Positions 1-7,811 of a stretch of 24,606 nucleotides of DNA are shown here, piece by piece. Position 1 is the first letter of the stretch. Every line of letters begins with the position of its first letter. Made by a program: the position numbers and the translations under genes. Under the pieces are notes generated by a model, which saw only the letters and a list, made by a program, of their open reading frames with translations, made no database searches and had not been told where the DNA came from. This DNA comes from Desulfovibrio sp. Its GTDB lineage: Bacteria; Desulfobacterota; Desulfovibrionia; Desulfovibrionales; Desulfovibrionaceae. The stretch is taken from NCBI RefSeq assembly GCF_019424165.1, contig NZ_JAHZAA010000038.1, forward strand, positions 1-24,606, read 5' to 3'.

Positions 1-1863
1 GCGGAACTCAAGGACACTATCAACCACAGGGTGACGGCCCGCCAGCTTTTCAAGGGTATCCTGGCTGGTGGAAGCCTGCCCGCCCTTGGTTTTCCGGGGC
101 GAAGGCAGTTCAAGCGTGCTGAAAAGCACATCGCCCAGCTGCTGCGCGGAACGGATGTTGAATTCTCTGCCAGCCGCCTCGTAAACAGCAGCAGTAAGGG
201 TGTCCAGCCGGCCCTGCACGTCGGAAAGGAATGACTCGAATGCGGCGGCGTCAATGGCGATGCCGCGCCGTTCCATATCGGCCAGTATGGGGGTAAGGGG
301 CAGTTCGAGGCGTTCATAAAGCTCCGCAAGCCCATCCTGCCGCATGCGGGCTTCCAGCACTTCGGCCATGCGCAGGGCAAGCTGGGCCGGACCGGGACCA
401 TCATCACGCAAAGGCGCGCCCCAATGCACAGCGAGGCGCGGCCAGGCGTAGTCGCTTTCTTCCGGATTGACGAGATAAGCGGCCAGCCCCAGATCCATAA
501 AAAAGTCGGGCTTTTTTTCCTGTGTCAGGCTGCGCCAGCAGGCTGCCTGCGAAAGCAGCCCCTTGAGGTCCGGCGTCACAATACGTTTCGCCTCGGCGGC
601 CCAGGCACACAGGAGGCTCATGCTCTCCTGCCCGCCGGTCCAGCAGACGTCCTCACCGCTTTCGACCGCCACATGCGGCGCGGCATCAAACCCTCTGGCC
701 CAGACAAGAGCCACGTCCCTGCCGCGGCAATTCGGCAGATATTCTGCCCGGCTCACTTGTGGAGCGGGTTTTTCTTCCACAACCTCAAGAAGGCTCATCT
801 GCGCGCCTGCCCCTCTGGGCGGCATCGGCTGCGCGCCAGCCCCCCCGGCGGGGCCATCGCCTGTTTTTCCTGCCCCGGCCGCTGTTTTCGCGTTTACCGA
901 AAGCAAGGGCAACGACTCGCCCTGTAAGCGCTCACTCGTGCCTGCACGTTCAGAATCCGCCGGAGCAGAGAGCTGCATGCGCTCAAGAGACGCCATCTCG
1001 CGCCGCAGGGCATGAAGCTCGAACTCCTCTGCCAGATCGACGCAACGGGCGGCGTTAATGGGCCGCACCAGCAGATCATCCATCTCAAGCGATGTGCAGA
1101 CGTCCAGCGACAGGGTTGTCAGCTTGCGCCAGGTGAACATCTCTTCCAGATGGTCACGCAGCTTGTCCTGAATCTTGGGCGGCAGCAGCGCAAAATGGTC
1201 ACGTATGTCTTCAAGGCTCGGGCAAATCTCAAAAATTTTTGCGGCCGTTTTGGGGCCGATGCCGGGAACGCCGGGAATATTATCGCTCGTGTCGCCCACA
1301 AGCGCCTGCACATCGGGCCACTGGGCGGGAGTCAGTCCGCTTTCTTCTGTAAACTGCGCCGCCGTGAGCAGTTTTTCATCCCTGAACGCGGGGTCCCACA
1401 TATAGACATTGGGGCCAAGGCACTGCTTGAGGTCCTTGTCGCCGCCAACGATGACAACGGGGCGCTTCTGCGAAAAACGGGCAGCCAGCGAGGCTATGCA
1501 ATCGTCAGCCTCGCAATGGTCGGAAATCTCAAGATTCATGCCCAACGCCGTCACCATGCGCTCGATGGGCTGCATCTGGCGTACCAGGTCTTCTGGCGTG
1601 GCGTCGCGGTTGGCCTTGTAGAGCGGAAAAATATCATGCCTGAAATTCTTGCCTTTGCCGTCTTTGACAAAAAGAAAATACCGCGGCCTTTCCTCGCGCA
1701 GGATGCGCAACAGCACACGGGTGACCACAACCAGAGCATTGGTGGGAAACCCGTCAGAACGCTGCATGTTTCTGTTGGCGAAAAAACCCCGGTAGATAAA
1801 AGCCGAACCGTCCATGAGAAAAACAGGCTCAGTGGCAAGATCAAGACGTTTTTTTAAAGACAT
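1..1863 (-). CDS. polA: DNA polymerase I, N-terminal 621 residues (runs off the left edge)
   Basis: Repair and Okazaki-fragment-processing polymerase; only the first 621 codons are visible. The ATG is the complement of 1861-1863. Residues about 10-290 are the 5' nuclease domain: FLMDGSAFIYRG near the start, the acidic ADDCIA motif, and GDTSDNIPGVPGIGPKTA, the helix-hairpin-helix of the FEN/Pol I family. A poorly conserved Ala/Gly/Pro-rich linker follows. The 3'-5' exonuclease-like domain (about 345-500) lacks the DxE motif: the equivalent stretch reads VALVWARG near residues 384-391. It is therefore probably structural and not proofreading, as known for Taq and Bst enzymes. From about residue 510 the polymerase domain begins (FNIRSAQQLGDVLF, then LPSPRKTKGG). 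Polymerase motifs A, B and C lie outside the window. No clear Shine-Dalgarno precedes the start. The gene diverges from the Mla operon. Confidence 0.95.
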   Translation of the reverse strand, partial: MSLKKRLDLATEPVFLMDGSAFIYRGFFANRNMQRSDGFPTNALVVVTRVLLRILREERPRYFLFVKDGKGKNFRHDIFPLYKANRDATPEDLVRQMQPIERMVTALGMNLEISDHCEADDCIASLAARFSQKRPVVIVGGDKDLKQCLGPNVYMWDPAFRDEKLLTAAQFTEESGLTPAQWPDVQALVGDTSDNIPGVPGIGPKTAAKIFEICPSLEDIRDHFALLPPKIQDKLRDHLEEMFTWRKLTTLSLDVCTSLEMDDLLVRPINAARCVDLAEEFELHALRREMASLERMQLSAPADSERAGTSERLQGESLPLLSVNAKTAAGAGKTGDGPAGGAGAQPMPPRGAGAQMSLLEVVEEKPAPQVSRAEYLPNCRGRDVALVWARGFDAAPHVAVESGEDVCWTGGQESMSLLCAWAAEAKRIVTPDLKGLLSQAACWRSLTQEKKPDFFMDLGLAAYLVNPEESDYAWPRLAVHWGAPLRDDGPGPAQLALRMAEVLEARMRQDGLAELYERLELPLTPILADMERRGIAIDAAAFESFLSDVQGRLDTLTAAVYEAAGREFNIRSAQQLGDVLFSTLELPSPRKTKGGQASTSQDTLEKLAGRHPVVDSVLEFR

Positions 1864-1918
1864 GGCTAACCGTATTCTTTTGAGTGTGGCAGGTCCGCGA
1901 GTTTACCTGGAACGGCTC

Positions 1919-1947
1919 TTGCGGATAAATAAAGCTATGCGTATACT
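1919..1947 (+). promoter_or_regulatory. Sigma-70-type promoter of the Mla operon
   Basis: TTGCGG at 1919-1924, exactly 17 bp of spacer, and TATACT at 1942-1947. The expected transcription start, about 7 nt past the -10 box, falls on or next to the GTG-ATG start of the permease gene (1951/1954). The message would then be leaderless or nearly so, which agrees with the absence of a Shine-Dalgarno sequence. Confidence 0.6.
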
Positions 1948-1950
1948 ATA

Positions 1951-3081
1951 GTGATGGAAACAAGTCCGCAAGTGACAGCTTCCGTTCAGGGGCCGCTTCT
2001 GCGCGTCAGCGTTGGTGGCAGCTGGAATATCGATACGGACTGGCCCCCTGAAGCCAGAACCGCCCTGGAAAGCCTGACCAACCAGAACATCCGTGAAGTT
2101 CGCCTTGAAAGCGACAACCTCGGAGCCTGGGACAGCAGCCTGCTCGTTTTTCTTGTGCAGTTGGTACAGACAGCCAACGAGCGCAAGGCAAGCCTGCAGA
2201 CCAGTCTGCCCGACGGCCTGGAACGTCTGCTCAAACTCGCCTTTGCCGTACCCGCCAAGGCTGGTTCAGACCGTAAAAAAGAAAATCTCAGTTTCGTGCA
2301 GCGCGTGGGCCAGGCCGCCATTGACCTGCCGCCACGCGTAGCCGATTTTCTGAACTTTGTGGGCGATGTGACCCTGGCTGTGGGCCGCCTGTTTGTAGGG
2401 CGTACCCAGATGCGTCCGCAGGATCTGCTGGCGGCCATGCAGGAGTGCGGCGTTCAGGCGCTGCCCATCATCTCCATAACCAGTATGCTTTTCGGCCTTA
2501 TTCTTGCCTTTGTAGGCGCTGTGCAGCTTACCCAGTTCGGCGCGCAGATATATGTGGCCGGCCTTGTGGGCATAGGCATGCTGCGTGTCATGGGCGCAGT
2601 GATGGTGGGTGTGGTCATGGCAGGCCGCGTAGGCGCGGCCTATGCCGCCCTTATCGGCACCATGCAGGTCAACGAAGAGGTGGACGCTCTTGCCACCCTC
2701 GGCATAGCCCCCGTGGATTTTCTTGTTCTGCCCCGCGTGGTCGCCCTGACTGCCATGATTCCCCTGCTCACGCTCTACGCCGACCTCATGGGCGTGGTGG
2801 GCGGCTATATTGTGGCTACGACCATGCTGAACATCAGTCCGATGGAATACATCAACGCCACCATGCAGATGGTTCCTTACAAGCACGTCTTTATCGGCCT
2901 TGCCTACGGCACGGTTTTCGGCGTCATCATCGCCCTCACGGGCTGCTATCAGGGAATGCGTTGCGGACGCAGCGCCCAGGCCGTGGGGCTTGCAACCACA
3001 ACCGCCGTGGTACACGCCATTGTGGGCATTATCGTAGCCACGGCGGTCATAACCGTCATCTGCAACGTGCTGGATATCTGA
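1951..3081 (+). CDS. mlaE: MlaE-family ABC permease with fused N-terminal STAS-like domain
   Basis: Inner-membrane permease of an Mla/MCE lipid transporter that moves phospholipid between the inner and outer membranes. Residues about 5-110 resemble a STAS domain, the role played by separate MlaB in enterobacteria. Residues about 125-376 are the MlaE permease domain, with several hydrophobic helices and the stretch VNEEVDALATLGIAP, which matches the conserved cytoplasmic coupling region of this family. The start is GTG 1951 or the adjacent ATG 1954; an in-frame stop at 1930-1932 excludes anything longer. First gene of an operon; the stop is 1 nt before the ATPase start. The length (376 aa) fits STAS-MlaE fusions and is longer than stand-alone MlaE of about 260 aa. 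Confidence 0.92.
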   Translation: MMETSPQVTASVQGPLLRVSVGGSWNIDTDWPPEARTALESLTNQNIREVRLESDNLGAWDSSLLVFLVQLVQTANERKASLQTSLPDGLERLLKLAFAVPAKAGSDRKKENLSFVQRVGQAAIDLPPRVADFLNFVGDVTLAVGRLFVGRTQMRPQDLLAAMQECGVQALPIISITSMLFGLILAFVGAVQLTQFGAQIYVAGLVGIGMLRVMGAVMVGVVMAGRVGAAYAALIGTMQVNEEVDALATLGIAPVDFLVLPRVVALTAMIPLLTLYADLMGVVGGYIVATTMLNISPMEYINATMQMVPYKHVFIGLAYGTVFGVIIALTGCYQGMRCGRSAQAVGLATTTAVVHAIVGIIVATAVITVICNVLDI

Positions 3082-3082
3082 C

Positions 3083-4081
3083 ATGGCCGAAAAAAACACC
3101 ATAGCAGACATCACACCCGAAAAAAATTCAGCGGGCGCGGGTTCTTCCGCAAAGGGCCGTCAGCCGGATATGCCGGACAGTTCCGCACACGCGCCTGCGC
3201 CGGATACGCCGTCGAAATCGGAAACCACCCATACCGGGACCATCCCCCGTGCCGGACAAAACAGCGACGAAATGCGCATCAGAATCAACCAGCTACAGGT
3301 AGGCTACGGCTCGTATGTCCTCATGCGCGATGTGACGTTTGACGTACGCGCCGGAGACATTTTCTTTATTACCGGCGGTTCCGGCTGCGGCAAAAGTACC
3401 TTGCTGCGAGTGCTTATGGGACTGAAGTCGCCGCAGGCGGGCCAGGTTTTTTATGGAAAAACAGACTTCTGGGCATGCAGTGAAGAACAGCGCCGCAGAA
3501 TGGGCCGCGACACGGGCGTACTCTTTCAGAGCGGAGCCTTGTGGAGCTCAATGACCCTTGCGGAAAACGTGGGACTGCCCTTACAGCAATATACAGACCT
3601 GAGTGATGCGGACATACGCGAACAGGCCAAGCTCAAGCTGGCACTCGCCGGACTTGCAGGCTTTGAAGACTACTACCCTTCCGAGATCAGCGGCGGCATG
3701 CGCAAGCGCGCGGGACTGGCCCGCGCCCTGGCCCTTGACCCCAAGATTCTTTTCCTGGACGAACCTTCCGCCGGGCTTGACCCCGTCAGTTCGCGCCTGC
3801 TGGACGACCTGATCCTGGAGCTGCGCGCAAGCCTGGGTACTACTTTTGTTATTGTTTCACATGAGCTGGCAAGCATCTACGCCATTGCCGACAGCCTCAT
3901 CTTTCTGGATGCCCAGACGCGCCATGTGGCGGCGTGCGGCAATCCGCATCAACTGCTGCAAGACCCCGATACCGCGCCCAGCGCAATGCTCTTTCTTACC
4001 AGGGGCGAGCGCAGTCACGCTGAAAAAGAGCAGACGGAAAAAACCGCTTCCGCTGCGCCGGACAAGGAAACGAATATATGA
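3083..4081 (+). CDS. mlaF: MlaF-family ABC transporter ATPase
   Basis: Cytoplasmic ATPase that powers the MlaE permease. Walker A is GGSGCGKST (about residues 98-106), the signature is SGGMRKRAGLARAL (about 203-216) and Walker B with catalytic Glu is ILFLDEPSAGLDP (about 222-234). The LFQSGALWSSMT segment is typical of MlaF/MCE ATPases. The first 63 residues are a Pro/Ser/Ala-rich, probably disordered extension. The ABC domain proper begins at Met64 (ATG 3272), which could be an alternative start, but no strong ribosome-binding site favours it, and the upstream start preserves 1-nt spacing to the permease gene. The 3' end overlaps the MCE gene in an ATGA. Confidence 0.93.
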   Translation: MAEKNTIADITPEKNSAGAGSSAKGRQPDMPDSSAHAPAPDTPSKSETTHTGTIPRAGQNSDEMRIRINQLQVGYGSYVLMRDVTFDVRAGDIFFITGGSGCGKSTLLRVLMGLKSPQAGQVFYGKTDFWACSEEQRRRMGRDTGVLFQSGALWSSMTLAENVGLPLQQYTDLSDADIREQAKLKLALAGLAGFEDYYPSEISGGMRKRAGLARALALDPKILFLDEPSAGLDPVSSRLLDDLILELRASLGTTFVIVSHELASIYAIADSLIFLDAQTRHVAACGNPHQLLQDPDTAPSAMLFLTRGERSHAEKEQTEKTASAAPDKETNI

Positions 4082-5046
4082 ATGCGCAAAAATACAGAAC
4101 CACTGTGGGAGCCTTTGTGCTTGGCGGGTTGTCCCTGCTGGCTCTGGGCTTCATCGTACTGGGCGGCGGCCGCCTGTTCAGCAATGACATGCAGTATGTT
4201 CTCTACTTTGACGGCTCTGTGAGCGGCCTTTCCACGGGCGCTCCCGTGGTGTTCCGCGGTGTTCCCATGGGCAGCGTCACCCGCATCAACCTTGTGGCCA
4301 ACACAAAAGACTCCAATGTCACCATTCCCGTCTATATCCGTATAGACGAGCAAAGCTTTGTGCGCGCCCGCGGCTCTGCGCCCATTTCAGAAACCGTGCG
4401 GGAAGAAATCGTGCGCCGTATGGTGCAACGGGGCCTTCGCGCCCGCCTGCAACTGCAAAGCCTTATTACCGGGCAATACCGTATCGAGCTTGACTTCTTT
4501 CCCGGCACGCCTGCTGTTTTCCGTTCCGGCACACCCGATACGGAAATTCCCACTATTCCCTCCCCCATTGACACGCTGCAAAGCACCCTGGCTCAACTGC
4601 CGCTGGAATCCATGGCACACGCGCTTGAGAGCATCCTGCAAAGCCTGGCCCATTCCCTGGCGGACGACAGCCTTGGGCGCGGTCTCAAAGCGTTTACGCG
4701 CACGTTTGAAGAAGTTGACGATATCCTCAAAAACAGCTCCATGCGGCAAAATGCCGAAAGCATCCTGAAAAGCCTCAACACCGCCGCAGGCACAGTTGAA
4801 GGACAAATGCCGGGAACCCTTGCTACCCTGCGGGCCTCGCTGGAGAGCATGAGCCTGGCGGCAGACCAGCTACGTGTGGTCACGGCTTCGGCTCAAAGCC
4901 TCGTGGGGCGTGATTCGCCCACCGTCAACGATGTGCGCCGCCTGATCAAGGAAAGCATTGAAACCCTGCGGACCATCCGCAACTTCACACAGATGCTTGA
5001 ACGCAACCCCGAAGCCCTGCTTATGGGCAGACAAGGAAAACGCTGA
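4078..5046 (+). CDS. mlaD: MlaD-type MCE-domain protein
   Basis: Periplasmic lipid-binding MCE protein anchored in the inner membrane, partner of the preceding permease and ATPase. One N-terminal transmembrane helix (about residues 8-30) is followed by a single MCE domain (about 38-125) with GLSTGAPVVFRGVPMGSVT, the conserved MCE core. The remaining 200 residues are mostly helical, with many Leu heptad-like positions, consistent with the helical tail that MCE hexamers use to form a channel. At 322 aa it is longer than E. coli MlaD (183 aa), so the tail may span more of the periplasm. The ATG overlaps the ATPase stop by 4 nt and has AAGGAAA upstream. Confidence 0.92.
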   Translation: MNAQKYRTTVGAFVLGGLSLLALGFIVLGGGRLFSNDMQYVLYFDGSVSGLSTGAPVVFRGVPMGSVTRINLVANTKDSNVTIPVYIRIDEQSFVRARGSAPISETVREEIVRRMVQRGLRARLQLQSLITGQYRIELDFFPGTPAVFRSGTPDTEIPTIPSPIDTLQSTLAQLPLESMAHALESILQSLAHSLADDSLGRGLKAFTRTFEEVDDILKNSSMRQNAESILKSLNTAAGTVEGQMPGTLATLRASLESMSLAADQLRVVTASAQSLVGRDSPTVNDVRRLIKESIETLRTIRNFTQMLERNPEALLMGRQGKR

Positions 5047-5642
5047 TGCAACGTTACGCCCTGTACACTCTCATAGTCTTCGCCGCGCTGATGGTTGCCT
5101 GCAGCCGCAGTACGCCTACGAATTACTACCTTCTGGAAAGCCGCCTCACCCCCGTTTCTGCCGAAAGCCTGCCGGGCAAGAGCCTGCGGGTAGCGCCTGT
5201 CAGCGTGCCTGAATATCTTGACCGTGACGGCATCGTCAGCCGCATGGGCGAGTCCACCCAACTTGTGGTGGCGCAGTTTCATAGCTGGGCCGAACCGCTG
5301 AGCCACGGCGTGCGCCGCGTCACCCGTGAAGTGCTTACCCGCCCCATGCTCGGCAACGGCATCAATGTATTGCCCGCTGGGGACGAATCCACTGCCGACT
5401 ACGTTCTGTATCTGGACGTGCAGCGCCTGGACGGCAACTTCGATCAAAAGGCCGTGCTTGATGTGCGCTGGACCCTGCGCGACAAGTATAATGATGTGAT
5501 CGCGCGGGGCATTTATGTAGACGAAGAGGCCGTTGCCGGGAAAACCTACGACGTCCTCACGGCCGCTGAAAGCCGCATGGTACAGCGCATGGCCGAGCAT
5601 CTGACACAGCGTTTGCCGGGCTTTACCGGGGGCAGGCAGTGA
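5046..5642 (+). CDS. ABC-transport auxiliary lipoprotein (PqiC/YmbA-like)
   Basis: Outer-membrane-type lipoprotein of the ABC-transport auxiliary family, which includes PqiC and accompanies MCE transporters. The N-terminal 18 residues are hydrophobic and end in the lipobox LMVAC, with the lipidated Cys at residue 19. The family pattern is visible in NYYLLESRL, LRVAPVSVPEYLDRDGIV and FHSWAEPL. It starts at an ATG sharing one base with the MCE stop, after AAGGAAAA. It probably supplies the outer-membrane end of the lipid path; no MlaA or MlaC gene is seen nearby. Its 3' end overlaps the response-regulator start in a GTGA. Confidence 0.88.
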   Translation: MQRYALYTLIVFAALMVACSRSTPTNYYLLESRLTPVSAESLPGKSLRVAPVSVPEYLDRDGIVSRMGESTQLVVAQFHSWAEPLSHGVRRVTREVLTRPMLGNGINVLPAGDESTADYVLYLDVQRLDGNFDQKAVLDVRWTLRDKYNDVIARGIYVDEEAVAGKTYDVLTAAESRMVQRMAEHLTQRLPGFTGGRQ

Positions 5643-6718
5643 GCGAAGCGGCAGCCCAGCGCAGCCGCATATTACTTGTGGACGACGCCCCGGAAAACTT
5701 ACGCATCCTGAGCGAAAGCCTGCGCGAGGACTATACCATCATGTTTGCCAAAAATGGCCCGGACGCCCTGCGCCTGGCCATGGGCAACCCGCCGCCGGAC
5801 CTCATCCTGCTTGATGTCATCATGCCGGGCATGAATGGCTACGAAGTCTGCCGCAGGCTCAAGGAAGATCCCGCCACGCGCGATATTCCCATCATGTTCA
5901 TCACAGCCCAGAATGAAGAAACAGACGAGGCCACCGGCCTTTCTCTGGGGGCGCAAGACTATATAGCCAAGCCCTTTCGTGTTTCTCTGGTGCGAAACAG
6001 GGTAGCCAACCAACTGAAATACAAGCGCTATCGTGACCACCTCAATGACCTGGTGCACGAACGCACACGGCAGCTGGCTCTTACCCAAGAGGCTACCATT
6101 CATGCCATGGCAAGCCTTGCCGAATGGCGAGACACCGAAACGGGCGCGCACATTAAACGAACGCAAAACTATGTGAAAGCACTGGCGCTGCACATGGCCG
6201 AGCAGCCCAAATACCGCGATCAACTGGACGCGGACGTTATTTCCTGGCTTTATCTTTCGGCCCCGCTGCATGATGTGGGCAAAGTTGCCATTGCGGACAC
6301 GGTGCTGCACAAGCCCGGCCCCCTTACGGATGAAGAATATGAGGCCATGAAGACGCACACCGTGCATGGCAGAAATGTTCTTGCCGCGGCGGACAAGTTT
6401 TTGGGTGAAGACTCTTTTTTAAAAATGGCCTGCGACATTGCCCATTGCCATCATGAGCGATGGGATGGCCGGGGGTATCCGCAAGGGTTGAAAGAAGAGG
6501 AAATTCCGCTTTCGGCACGGCTTATGAGCCTCGCCGATGTGTACGATGCCTTGCGCAGCCAGCGCGTGTACAAGCCAGCCATGGCCCACGAAAGCGCCGC
6601 AAAAATTATCCTGGACGGCAGAGGAACCCAGTTTGACCCGGATGTTGTTGATACCTTTATGGTCATTCAGGAACAGTTCAAGACCATTGCCGAACGCTAC
6701 AAAGATCTGGAAGGCTGA
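5639..6718 (+). CDS. Response regulator with HD-GYP domain, probable cyclic-di-GMP phosphodiesterase
   Basis: A two-domain cytoplasmic regulator. Residues about 8-122 form a receiver: acidic pair D15-D16, phospho-acceptor D59 in LILLDVIMPG, T89 and K111. A short helical linker leads to an HD-GYP domain (about 150-355) with H211-D212 in LHDVGKVAI, the HCHHERWDGRGYP block (GYP at 279-281) and SLADVYDALRSQR. These are the metal-binding and signature residues of active HD-GYP phosphodiesterases, so hydrolysis of cyclic-di-GMP is expected. The start is GTG 5639, overlapping the lipoprotein stop by 4 nt and preceded by GGGGGCAGG. No sensor kinase is adjacent. Co-transcription with a lipid transporter is unusual. 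A strong terminator follows. Confidence 0.92.
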   Translation: MSEAAAQRSRILLVDDAPENLRILSESLREDYTIMFAKNGPDALRLAMGNPPPDLILLDVIMPGMNGYEVCRRLKEDPATRDIPIMFITAQNEETDEATGLSLGAQDYIAKPFRVSLVRNRVANQLKYKRYRDHLNDLVHERTRQLALTQEATIHAMASLAEWRDTETGAHIKRTQNYVKALALHMAEQPKYRDQLDADVISWLYLSAPLHDVGKVAIADTVLHKPGPLTDEEYEAMKTHTVHGRNVLAAADKFLGEDSFLKMACDIAHCHHERWDGRGYPQGLKEEEIPLSARLMSLADVYDALRSQRVYKPAMAHESAAKIILDGRGTQFDPDVVDTFMVIQEQFKTIAERYKDLEG

Positions 6719-6788
6719 AACCGCAAGACGCGGCTCACCGCTTTATTGCGACACCCCCTACTGCTGATGCGCATGGCGTGAAATATCC

Positions 6789-6832
6789 AAAAAGGCCGTA
6801 ATTGCCGGAAATCCGGCAAGTACGGCCTTTTT
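6789..6832. terminator. Bidirectional intrinsic terminator
   Basis: A near-perfect hairpin: AAAAAGGCCGTA (6789-6800) pairs with TACGGCCTTTTT (6821-6832), and inside it TTGCCGGA (6802-6809) pairs with TCCGGCAA (6812-6819). The A-run before and T-run after let it work on both strands. It lies between the convergent HD-GYP and grpE genes. Confidence 0.9.
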
Positions 6833-6852
6833 GCTTTCACTGAACAAACAGG

Positions 6853-7476
6853 TCAGGGATTGACCATAACCTTTGCCGGGCGCAGCAGGCGCTCGCCAAG
6901 CTTGTACCCGCGCTGCAACAGGCGGGCCACCGAATTGGGGGCAAGCTCCGGGCGGGCGTCAAAACCCACGGCTTCGTGTATGGCCGGGTCAAACTCTTCG
7001 CCTTCTTCGCCTACCGGGGTAAGGCCATGCTTGGCAACAGCTTCAAGAAGCAGCTTGCGCGTCATGGCCACGCCCTGCAGCATATCCTTGCAAACCTCAT
7101 TGGTGCTGCCGTACTGCAACGCCAGGTCAAGGTTGTCAAGGCTGGGCAAAAGATCGCTCAAAACCTTTTCGGCGGCGTACCGCATTTGCTCTTCATGCTC
7201 ACGCTTGAGGCGCTTCTGAAAATTGTCCATCTCAGCAGCCATGCGCAAACGCATTTCTTCCACTTCGGCCTTGCACCGTGCTTCAGCTTCTGCCGCAGAA
7301 AGAACATCGCCCTGCTCTGTCATCGGTTCAGACATGCTTTCCAGCAAGGTGTCGTCCAGCTCGCCGGGCATATTTCCCATGCCGTCCGGCGCGCAAAAAT
7401 TCAGGTCGTCTTCCGAAAATTCGTCTTCCGGTTGCGCCGCCCTTTCATAAGACTTGTGCATCTTGTGACGCTGCAT
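6853..7476 (-). CDS. grpE: Nucleotide-exchange factor GrpE
   Basis: GrpE releases ADP from DnaK and acts as its co-chaperone. The protein has an acidic, disordered N-terminus (about 1-60), a long coiled-coil (about 60-120, including MDNFQKRLKREHEEQ) and the C-terminal beta domain with FDPAIHEAVGF and ERLLRPAKVMVNP, both hallmarks of the family. I start it at the ATG complementary to 7474-7476 because AGGAGG lies just upstream. A longer reading from 7518 adds 14 residues without a ribosome-binding site. 207 aa is normal. It stands alone: neither dnaK nor hrcA is adjacent in this window, and I see no CIRCE element. Confidence 0.95.
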   Translation of the reverse strand: MQRHKMHKSYERAAQPEDEFSEDDLNFCAPDGMGNMPGELDDTLLESMSEPMTEQGDVLSAAEAEARCKAEVEEMRLRMAAEMDNFQKRLKREHEEQMRYAAEKVLSDLLPSLDNLDLALQYGSTNEVCKDMLQGVAMTRKLLLEAVAKHGLTPVGEEGEEFDPAIHEAVGFDARPELAPNSVARLLQRGYKLGERLLRPAKVMVNP

Positions 7477-7524
7477 GATTCCTCCTGAGTCGCCCCGCCC
7501 GCAGACGGTCGCGTTCATTGGTTG

Positions 7525-7553
7525 TAACTAAGTTCGCGCTCACAGACTGTCAA
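7525..7553 (-). promoter_or_regulatory. Possible grpE promoter
   Basis: On the minus strand there is a perfect TTGACA (complement of 7548-7553) and, 17 bp on, a poor -10 TAGTTA (complement of 7525-7530). No heat-shock sigma-32 CCCCAT box or CIRCE repeat was found. The -35 is convincing and the -10 is not. Confidence 0.3.
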
Positions 7554-7566
7554 GGCCATATGAGAC

Positions 7567-7594
7567 TTGACGTATATTTGAATTAGAATATAAA
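7567..7594 (+). promoter_or_regulatory. Possible promoter in an AT-rich patch ahead of the Sel1-like gene
   Basis: TTGACG (7567-7572), 16 bp, TATAAA (7589-7594) in a distinctly AT-rich stretch. A second TTGACA (7609-7614) has no matching -10. If used, the message would have a leader of about 210 nt containing the hairpin at 7689-7738. Confidence 0.4.
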
Positions 7595-7688
7595 ATTATA
7601 AATAAGCATTGACATATTTACAAATCATGCCGCTGGTATGGCATACACCGGCAGGCCGATTTTGCAAACATACGCTTTTCGCTTTTAC

Positions 7689-7738
7689 GCCATGCTCCGG
7701 CTTTGCGACAACGACTAAAAGCCGGTTCGAAGCATGGC
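7689..7738. other. Two-tier hairpin in the 5' leader of the Sel1-like gene
   Basis: GCCATGCT (7689-7696) pairs with AGCATGGC (7731-7738), and directly inside it CCGGCTTT (7697-7704) pairs with AAAGCCGG (7718-7725). A five-base bulge lies on the 3' side and the loop is about 13 nt. No T-run follows, so it is not an ordinary terminator. The rest of the 7477-7811 gap holds the two promoter candidates and a small GTATG-G-CATAC palindrome at 7636-7646. Confidence 0.55.
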
Positions 7739-7811
7739 TTGTGAATTAAGGCCTGCCGTTCTGCCCGGCAACCAACGGCTTGATTCTCCTTATGCCACAG
7801 GAGGGCGTATC

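Noticed and set aside
2266..3114. Long open frame on the minus strand opposite the MlaE permease, giving a His-rich protein
   Set aside because: It lies wholly antisense to a well-supported gene and its His/Gly-rich composition is what GC-rich codon bias produces on the opposite strand.
7477..7560. CIRCE or sigma-32 heat-shock control of grpE
   Set aside because: No TTAGCACTC-type inverted repeat and no CCCCAT box were found upstream.
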